The position numbers were made by a program, and so were the translations under genes. Below are positions 55,775 to 64,000 of a stretch of 64,000 bases of DNA, piece by piece. The number at the start of each line of letters is the position of its first letter. Within the stretch, counting starts at the first letter, position 1. The stretch comes from Apium graveolens (Eukaryota; Streptophyta; Magnoliopsida; Apiales; Apiaceae): positions 1 through 64,000 of the forward strand of contig NW_027417660.1 of assembly GCF_009905375.1 (NCBI RefSeq). The letters are read 5' to 3'. The notes under the pieces are model-generated. The model did not search any database and was not told where the DNA came from. It was given only the letters and a program-made list of their open reading frames with translations.

Positions 55775-58700
55775 TGTAATATCCCATATTTTCAGATATT
55801 ATTATTATTATTTGAAATTTTTTATGTGAATTTTAGTGAATTATATGATAATTGGTAGTGATGTTTGGATGTTTATATGTGATAAATTTTGAGTATTTTA
55901 ATTTTTATGTCCAGAATAAAGTATAGATAATTATGGAAATTTTTAGAGTGTTATGTGATTTTATAAGGATTTATAGATTTAATAATTATTTCTGACAAAT
56001 TATAAAAATATTTTATAAAGCCGAGAATCGTCCAACTTCAACTGTTTTTGCGTTTTTACAACCCGAAACTCTTCCGAAAACACCTTTCTAACCAAATCTG
56101 GTAATTCCGGACATTTTCCGTGTTTTAACTTTTTCGATCCGGATTACTGTTTGACCAGTGCGCGTCCCGACGCAAAATTTTTGATACAATAATTATTTCG
56201 GTAAATCAATAAAACTCGTATTCTCGAGAGACGGGATATTTTAACATTATTTTCTCATAGGGTGTTTTATAAGAAACCCGCTTTTGATAATTATCAAAAT
56301 TTGATACAAAATTCTATCATTTTATAGTTACTTAACGGCTAAGTAATCTATTTTCGGATCCGATATGATCTAGTGGGATACTGGTTATGTGTTTTAAAAT
56401 GTATTTATATGAATCGATCTGCAATCGGGAAGCGTGTTATTAGCGTCTTTATCGAGGTACTCGTTTTATCTCGTTTTATGTACATTTGAATGCATTCTAT
56501 GTGTTTTCGGGATTTTCTGTCAATTTAGGAATCATTTCGGCTTCTCAAAAAAACGGACCGGGACCCCACCGGGATATCGAAGCTCACAAAATTCGTGTTT
56601 TTATTTTCATAAAATTATACGTATTTCAGATACCCAATATTTTTGTATTTTTGAATTATTCGCAATTTTTGGGGAATTTTGATATAAATTTTATATTTTA
56701 TTGTTTTTAAAATTATTCCCCATAATTATTATTTTGGGGCCTAATTATTTTTATTAGGGGATAAAAACACCAATAATTTATTTTGGGGTATTTATTTTTA
56801 CGAAAGTATATATAGCCTCATTAATTATTTTATTTCATTTTATTTTTATTAAAAATAAAAATCAAGAACATTTTTGGGGGTAAAATTTCTTCAAGAACAA
56901 AGAATAAATGATTTTGGGAGTTCTAGGAATCGGTTGTTGATGCTCTACACACCAAAACAACCCTTGTTTCAAGCCCGTGCTATTGATACCAGAATCACGA
57001 TATGAGGTTAAATATTTTGAAAGATCAAATTTTCTGTTCTTGTTCATAAATTCATTTTTGATTTAGAATAATTGTTGATTAATTTTGATGTTATAGATAG
57101 CTTTAAAATGATCTTTAGAATCGATTGATGTATTTGGTTGGTGTGTTTTAGTCCAGGAAAGGTAAAACCGAATCGTTGATTTTCTTAGATTTTAATTCAA
57201 TTTTTTTTAGAATTTTGATCAGAGGATTGTTGTTTATGGTTATTGGTAATGATTATGTTGATGTTAAGCTTCGTTTTGCATTGAGAATCATTGAAATTGG
57301 TGTTGAAACGATGATAAATGGTGTTGGTCGGAGTTGGAGTTCAATCGCCGGATTCCGTGGCATTTTTGGCCGGAACCGGTGCTTGAAGGGCTGTTGCCTG
57401 ATGTTGTTGGGTTAATCGAAGTGTTGGGGTTCTTGTCGAGTGTTTGGCGTTGAAATCGGTTGAAAATGAACCGGTTTTGCCGTGTTTAGGCTCGCCGGAA
57501 CTACGCCGAACGCCGGCCAGTTTCCGGAAAATTCCAGATTCCGGCGACGTGTTATTTATAAATAGTTAAATAAAATACAATTATTTATAATTAATTCAAA
57601 TAAATCCTAAAGTTTTTTTAAGGTTTTAAAAATTATATTTGGTATTTAAAAATTAATAAATATTATTATTAATTGATTTATTCCCATTTAATTCTTATTT
57701 TATTCATAATAAATAGACCGTTCGTCCGATTAATATGAAATGAACGCCTCGAGACTCAGAAAAATATTCCGCTTCCATTAAAAATACTTTCGAGACCCAA
57801 ATTCCTTTTGTTCCTGAACTATTGCTTATTTTACGAATCATTCCGAGTCGATTATTGATCGATAAATCATATTTTTTGACCCGATTTTGATTTTAAAAAT
57901 ACCGAGACCTACCTTTTGACGAATGGAGTCATATGTGATATGAATTATATGATACGTGAGTTATGTGTTATGTGAATTACATGCGTACGTGGGTCATGAG
58001 TCTCGTTTTTGACTTTTTTTTATGTGTGGGCTATCGTATGGGAAGACAATAGGGTTTTGACTCGCAGTTCATTGAGTAATTATCGTTTAGACGATTAAAA
58101 TGTTATTTTCTAATTATAGATACGAGTCTTTCAAGACGATCAGGACCAGATGGAAATGGGTAAAGACTAGAGTTGAATAGTATGGAATATTGGGTTGCAG
58201 CACTGCATGAGCAGCAGATCAGAGATTTAGCGAAGTAAAAGACGGTGATGTCATGAGATACCAGACTGAGATAATTGCATTTCTACGAGTGTGACTAACT
58301 ACTAAAAACCCAAAGGCAAGTATCCCCATCATCACTTATTGTTCAAGTGATATATATTTTGAATCCTATTATGCAAGTATTGTTTTCCATATTCTCAGTT
58401 ATGAATAGATAAATGTTTTACATATCACTGAAATAAATAATTCCGTTTATGCAAGTACTTATCTCCTATTCTATGTTCAGAATAGTCAAGTGTTTTACTT
58501 ATCCAACTATTGGATTTATAAATGTTTTGGATTTTGAGAAAGATGACGTTGTTTTGGGTTTTCGGCCCAAGTAAATGTGGATATTTAGATTGTTAAATAT
58601 CAAAGGTGGTATTTGTATAGGTGCTTGATGTTGACTTCAGTATGGGATGTTGTGATCATCAACTTTCATATTGATATCTAATTTGATATGACAACAAAAT

Positions 58701-59487
58701 AAATATTAATATCAAGTGTTCGGTTTTGAATAAAGTTTATAATTCATTCTATAATCATTGTTTCATGTTAGTGTTGTTTACAATATTTCCGTAAACACTG
58801 TTTTATAAGTTTTATTCTCGTCAAGATTTAAAGTATTGCTGAAGCATTTCGCTCGAAAATATCAAAAAGAGTTTTGAATACAGTGAGAAACAATTATCCG
58901 ATTCTTTAACAAATTTTGTGTTTCAGCAATTATGATTTTAAAATGTTTTGCGCTATTGCAAATGTCGGTTTTATATCAAAACGACCATATATATATTACA
59001 ATGAACTTGCTGAGCATTTCTTTCGCTCATACTTGCCTAGTTTTCAAATTTAACCTCTAGTGAGGATTAACTTGCGCTGTTTAGCCGTGTAATTCGAGGA
59101 TGCAAAGAAGAAGCTTTTGGAAGGTGGTTGGTCCAGGGTTTGCGGACTAGTGTAAGTTTAATTATGTAAAATTATTTATATTATATTATATTATAGTTGT
59201 GTATTTGATAGTTGGGCCTAGTATACTTCTTTTCGAAGTTATACTAGAAGGTTAAGATTTGAGATTGAGAATTATTGAAAAGAATTTGAAAAGAAAGTAA
59301 AAAATTTATTTATAGAATTTGGATATCTTGTTTCTAGAACTGTAACCTTAAAAGATCTTGGATTAGTTTGGGGTCATAGATGATAAATATCTTCGCTGGA
59401 TTTTGTTTATTGATTTAACAGGTTATTTTGGATTGAGGTTTCATAGTGACGACCAAATCCTCTGACCCCGGATTTGGGGGCGTTACA
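55775..59487 (+). repeat. LTR1 of element G (3,713 bp)
   Basis: It starts TGTAATATCCCATATTTTC and ends GATTTGGGGGCGTTACA. Compared with LTR2 it lacks about 330 bp at about 57552. TGAGCATTTCTTTCGCTCA lies at 59011-59029. ORFs inside (for example 57176-57415) recur in LTR2 without any domain and are not called as genes. Confidence 0.9.
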
Positions 59488-60725
59488 AGTTAGTATCAAA
59501 GCTGAGGTTATAGTAAAATAGAAACAAGAGTGTGTAGGAGTGTGTATAGCTATGTGAGGATGTTTGAGCTCATATTGAGTTCATGTTGGACTATTGGATA
59601 TAGTACCAACGAGTAAGTTTAGATTAGGTGCATTCGTTTGAGATGGTTGTGCTGAGCTGGAGGGAACTCCTGGCAGTTGCAAACTTCTATGGTGGAATCT
59701 TCCCAGGCTACTATGATTTGACGACGATAAAGATTATCGATATCCTTGGAATATGAAGAAGTGTCTAGAATCAGATGGTGAGTCAACTGAAGAGTTCGAA
59801 CAGAAGATAAGTATTAAGACCTTGGCAATACCTTATCTTTTTATAATTACTTTTGACATCTCTCAAAAAGAAGTATCAGTTAGAGTATATATTCCCTAAC
59901 ACCCATTTATTCATTTTGTGCCAGAAATTTGTTCTCTGGATTTCATTTCCTTCAGAAATATCATCTTTGAAATCTTTTCAGTTTTATTCATTTGATTTTG
60001 GATTCCTTTGATATTCTTTTATGCTTGACTGAGATGAACAACCCTAACTATAGGGTACACAAGGTATACATGTCTGTATGATAGGAGTTGGATGGGACTG
60101 CCATCACTTGTGTGTGTTGTGACTACAAGGAGGTTAACAACCTTTAGTAGTGTCCTACTTTGGGCACTGCAATACCAAGTTCATTTGATCATATTGATCT
60201 CTCAGTTATTCTTTTATTTTAACAATACTTTTTCTGAAATTCAGATTTTGGTCCCGTTTTGGTATCAAATTCTTTTCTTTTTGAAATTCCATGATTTTAT
60301 CATCCCCAACATTCGAAGGTATGCTAATCAAGTTAAGCTGAGTTATCCTGGTCAAGTCAAAGCAGGGTTATGTGATGGGATTACTAAGGGCAACAGTGGA
60401 TTGCAATGCGATTAGAATATCAGTGACATATAAAGAATTCAGTCAGGTTTCTCTATTTTTCTCTCTATCTCTCTTTCTTTTTCTTTCTCTTTATCTTTCT
60501 CTCTATTCTTCTTTCTCTCTCGATCAGTGAAAGTGATTCTATTAAGAAATTGGTCAAAGGATGTGGATGGAAAAATGGTGCAGAGTGAAGCTTTCGCGAT
60601 AACTTTTCAGTATTATTCGAAATTTTGAGAAAAGTTATGTATGCAAGATTGGGAAGTTGGTAACAAGACCCTTAGTGCTTTCTTCTACTGATTCCAAGGA
60701 CGGAATCCTTATAAGGGGGGTAGAT
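59488..60725 (+). other. Interior of element G
   Basis: It begins with a degenerate PBS TAGTATCAAAGC (59491-59502, two changes from TGGTATCAGAGC), then short scraps that may be gag and 3' pol remnants without an open frame, a pyrimidine tract of CTCTTT type (60445-60525), and a PPT-like ATAAGGGGGGTAGAT (60711-60725). No gene. Confidence 0.75.
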
Positions 60726-63700
60726 TGTATTATCCCATATTTTCAGATATTATTATTATTATTATTTGAATTTTTTTATGTGATTTTTATGTGAATTTTA
60801 GTGAATTATATGATAATTGGTAGTGATGTTTGGATGTTTATATGTGATAAATTTTGAGTATTTTAATTTTTATATGTCCAGAATAAAGTATAGATAATTA
60901 TGGTATTTTTCTTGTAATTTTTGGAGTTTTATATGATTTTATAAGGATTTATATATTTAATAATTATTTCTGAGTAATTATAATAATATTTTATAAAGCT
61001 AGGAATTGTCCAACTTCAACTGTTTTTTCATTTTTACAATCCGAAACTTTTCCGAAAACTCCTTCCTAACATAATCTGGTAATTCCAGACATTTTCCGTG
61101 TTTTAACTATTTCGATCCGGATTACGGTTTGACCCGTGCGCGTCCCGACGGAATATTTTCGATACAATAATCATTTCGGTAAATCAATAAAACCCGTATT
61201 ATCGAGAGACGGGATATTTTTACATTATTTTCTCATAGGGTATTTTATAAGAAGCCAGGTTTTGATAATTATCCAAATCTGATACAAAATTCTATCATTT
61301 TATAGTTACTTAGCGGCTAAATAATCTATTTTCAGATCCAATATGATCTAATGGGATACTGGTTATGTGTTTTAAAATGCATTTATATGAATCGATCTGC
61401 AATCGGGACGCGTGTTATTAGCGTCTTTATCGAGGTACTCGTTTTATCTCGTTTTATGTGATTTGAATGCATCCTATGTGTTTTCGGGATTTTCTGTCGA
61501 TTTGGGAATCATTTCGGTTTCTCAAAACAAATGGACCGGTACCCCACCGGGACGTCAAAGCTCACAAAATTCGTGTTTTTACTTTTATAAAATTATACGT
61601 ATTTTAAATACCCAATATTTTTGTATTTTTGAATTATTCGCAATTTTTGGGGAATTTTGATATAAATTTTATATTTTATAGTTTTTAAAATTATTCCCCA
61701 TAATTATTATTTTGGGGCCTAATTATTTTAATTAGGGGATAAAAAACCCTTAATTTATTTTTGGGTATTTATTTTTCAAAAAGTATAAATAACCTCATTA
61801 ATTATATTATTTCATTTTAGTTTTATTAAAAAAAAATCAAGAACATTTTTGGGGGTAAAATTTCTTCAAGAACAAAGAATCAATCATTTTGGGAGTTCTA
61901 GGAATCGGTTGTTGATGCTCTCCACACCAAAACAATCCTTTTTTCAAGCCTGTGCTATTGATACCAGAATCACGATCTGAGGTTAAATATTTTGAAAGAT
62001 CAAATTTTGTGTTCTTGTTCATAAATTCGTTTTTGATTTAGAATGATTGTTGATTAATTTTGATGTTATATATAGCTTTAAAATGATCTTTAGAATCGAT
62101 TGATGTATTTGGTTGGTGTGTTTTAGTCCAGGAAAGGTAAAATCGAATTCTTGATTTTCTTGGATTTTAATTCGATTTTTTTTAGAATTTTGATAAGAGG
62201 ATTGTTGTTTATGGTTATTAGTAATGATTGTGTTGATGTTAAGCTTCGTTTTGCATTAAGAATCATTGAAATTGGTGTTGAAACGAATATAAATGGTGTT
62301 GGCTGGAGTTGGAGTTCAATCGCCGGATTCCATGGCGTTTTTGGCCGGAACCAGTGCTTGAAAGGCTGTTGCCTGATGTTGTTGGGTTAATCGAAGTGTT
62401 GGGGTTCTTTTTGAGTGTTTGGAGTTGAAATTGGTTGAAAACGAACCGGTTTAGCCGTGTTTAGGCTCGCCGGAACTACGCCGGACGCCGGCCGGTTTCT
62501 GGAAAATTCTAGATTCCTGCGACGTGTTCGTCGAAGTTCCGACCATCTCCTCCTTGCCAACCCGCCGTTTGATCCGAATACTCCTTCCCCTGTTCCCACA
62601 AACCAGTTTCTGTAAATTCTTTTTATTTTTTTTAATTCAAAATTCTTTTCTTGTTTTAAAAAAAAATCATTTCGTTTAATTTCAAAAATCATTTACTTAT
62701 TATTTCAGATTCTAAAAATAATGTTCTTATTTGTTTTAAATTTCAATAATTATTTCCTTTATTATTTTCAAAAATCCGCAATTGTTTTAATTATTTATAA
62801 TTTATTTTAATTGATTATTTATAGATTTAATTAATTGGTTAATTCATTTAATCAATTAATTTGATTTATAAATAGTTAAATAAAATACAATTATTTATAA
62901 TTAATTCAAATAAATCCTAAAAATTATTTTTAAGGTTTAAAAATTATATTTGGTATTTAAAAATCAATTAATTTTATTATTAATTGATTTATTCTCATTT
63001 AATTTTTATTTTATTCATAATAAATAGACCGTTCGTCCGATTAATACGAAACGAACGTCTCCAGATTCAGAAAAATATTCCACTTTCATTAAAAATACTT
63101 TCGAGACCCAAATCCTTTTGTTACAAAAGGTCACTTATTTTACGAATCATTCTGAGTCGATTATTGATCGATAAATCATATTGTTTGACCCGATTTTGAT
63201 TTTAAAAATACCGAGACCTACCTTTTGACGAACTGAGTCATATGTGATATGAATTATGTGATACGTGAGTTATGTGTTTACGTGCTATGTGAATTACGTG
63301 CGTACGTGGGTCATGAGTCTCGTCTTTGACTATTTTCTTTATGTGTGGGCTATCTTATGGGTAGACAATAGGGTTTTGACGCGCAGTTCGTCAATTATTA
63401 TCATTTATACGATTAAATGTTATTTTCTAATTATAGATACGAGTCTTTCAAGACGATCAGGACCAGATGGAATGGATAAAGACTAGAGTTGAATAGTATG
63501 GAATATTGGTTTGCAGCACTACATGAGCAGCAGATCAGAGATTTAGCGAAGTAAAAGATGGTGATGTCATGAGATGCCAGACTGAGATAATTGTGTTTCT
63601 ACGAGTGTGAATAACTGCTAAAAACCCAAAGGCAAGTATCCCTATCATCACTTATTGTTCAAGTGATATATATTTTGAATCCTATTATGCAAGTATTGCT

Positions 63701-63893
63701 TTCCATATTCTCAGTTATGAATAGATAAATGTTTTACATATCGCTGAAATAAATGATTCCATTTATGCAAGTACTTATCTGTTATTCTATGTTCAGAATA
63801 GTTAAGTGTTTTACTTATCCAACTATTGGATTTATAAATGTTTTGGATTTTGAGAAAGATGACGTTATTTTGGGTTTTCGGCCCAAGTAAATG
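60726..63893 (+). repeat. LTR2 of element G (incomplete)
   Basis: It starts TGTATTATCCCATATTTTC and aligns with LTR1 to AAGTAAATG at 63893. It holds about 330 bp (about 62527-62860) that are missing from LTR1. Confidence 0.9.
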
Positions 63894-64000
63894 GGCGAAT
63901 AAAATTTATAAGGGTGTCGAGTATTATGACCCCTCTCAATAAAACATTTTAATATTGGATGATCACAAATTGCATAAGAGGCCGTGGCGGCGGTTCAACG
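63894..64000. other. Sequence after LTR2 homology
   Basis: After 63893 the sequence no longer matches LTR1 (which continues TGGATATTTAG). It may be a variant LTR segment, an insertion or a deletion joint; the window ends before this can be decided. Confidence 0.5.

Larger units (their letters stand above)
55775..64000 (+). mobile_element. LARD-like gypsy element G (long LTRs, short interior)
   Basis: LTR1 at 55775-59487, PBS-like site 59491-59502, a 1,238-bp interior without coding capacity (59488-60725), PPT 60711-60725, and LTR2 from 60726. The LTRs share most of their sequence. Long LTRs with a non-coding interior fit a large retrotransposon derivative or a chromovirus that lost its coding region. 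The 5' flank is AGTAT (55770-55774); the other TSD copy is not in the window because LTR2 is broken at 63893 or continues past the end. Confidence 0.85.

Noticed and set aside
57176..57415. A 79-codon ORF conserved at 62151-62390
   Set aside because: The pair is simply the same place in the two LTRs of element G; conservation reflects LTR duplication, and no domain is recognisable.

Overview
The window is plant nuclear DNA, almost certainly from a flowering plant and probably a eudicot with a large repetitive genome. It is AT-rich. It holds many Ty1/copia elements of Sirevirus type, long-LTR Ty3/gypsy elements of chromovirus type, primer-binding sites matching plant initiator-Met tRNA, and a tRNA-derived SINE. 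I found no convincing intact host gene. Nearly every long reading frame belongs to a decayed retrotransposon, so the gene content is pseudogenes. The species cannot be told from this sequence.

Layout. (1) 1-8904, minus: Sirevirus A, running off the left edge, with a 5' LTR at 7520-8904, broken gag, a pol that has lost most of integrase and RT, a spacer with a SINE in it, and a broken 3' accessory ORF. (2) 8905-10516: AT-rich filler. (3) 10517 to about 48157, plus: Sirevirus B, expanded to about 37 kb by insertions. C (14869-21658) sits in its RT gene and is largely replaced inside by gypsy sequence. A copia solo LTR (26077-27632) sits in its 3' ORF. A Sirevirus solo LTR F (29345-30360 plus 43526-43531) sits further along the same ORF. 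F is itself split by a complete 13.2-kb minus-strand Sirevirus D (30361-43520). A gypsy solo LTR (44730-47999) splits B's 3' LTR. Target-site duplications (TSDs) and resumed reading frames place these joins to the base, except C's inner edge with the gypsy remnant and B's truncated right end. (4) 48158-51783: unassigned DNA with a hairpin minisatellite and a 168-bp tandem repeat. (5) 51784-52886: probable gypsy solo LTR. (6) 52944-55774, minus: the 3' end of a fifth Sirevirus (E), with a short LTR and the accessory ORF. (7) 55775-64000: a gypsy element G with about 3.7-kb LTRs and only 1.24 kb between them (LARD-like).

The most unusual signal is in Sireviruses B, C and D. A short motif with core ATCCGTYGA (or its reverse complement) recurs at 22-24 bp intervals in the LTRs, the pol/3'-ORF spacer, the 3' ORF and two protein-linker regions. 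Inside the protein linkers the spacing is exactly 24 bp, which keeps frame. Near each LTR start two motifs face each other as a hairpin, and its outer arms differ between families in compensating ways. Element A has an unrelated motif array of 36-37 bp period in the equivalent places. These elements also share a large 3' ORF of unknown function, with a coiled coil and a conserved acidic/proline motif.
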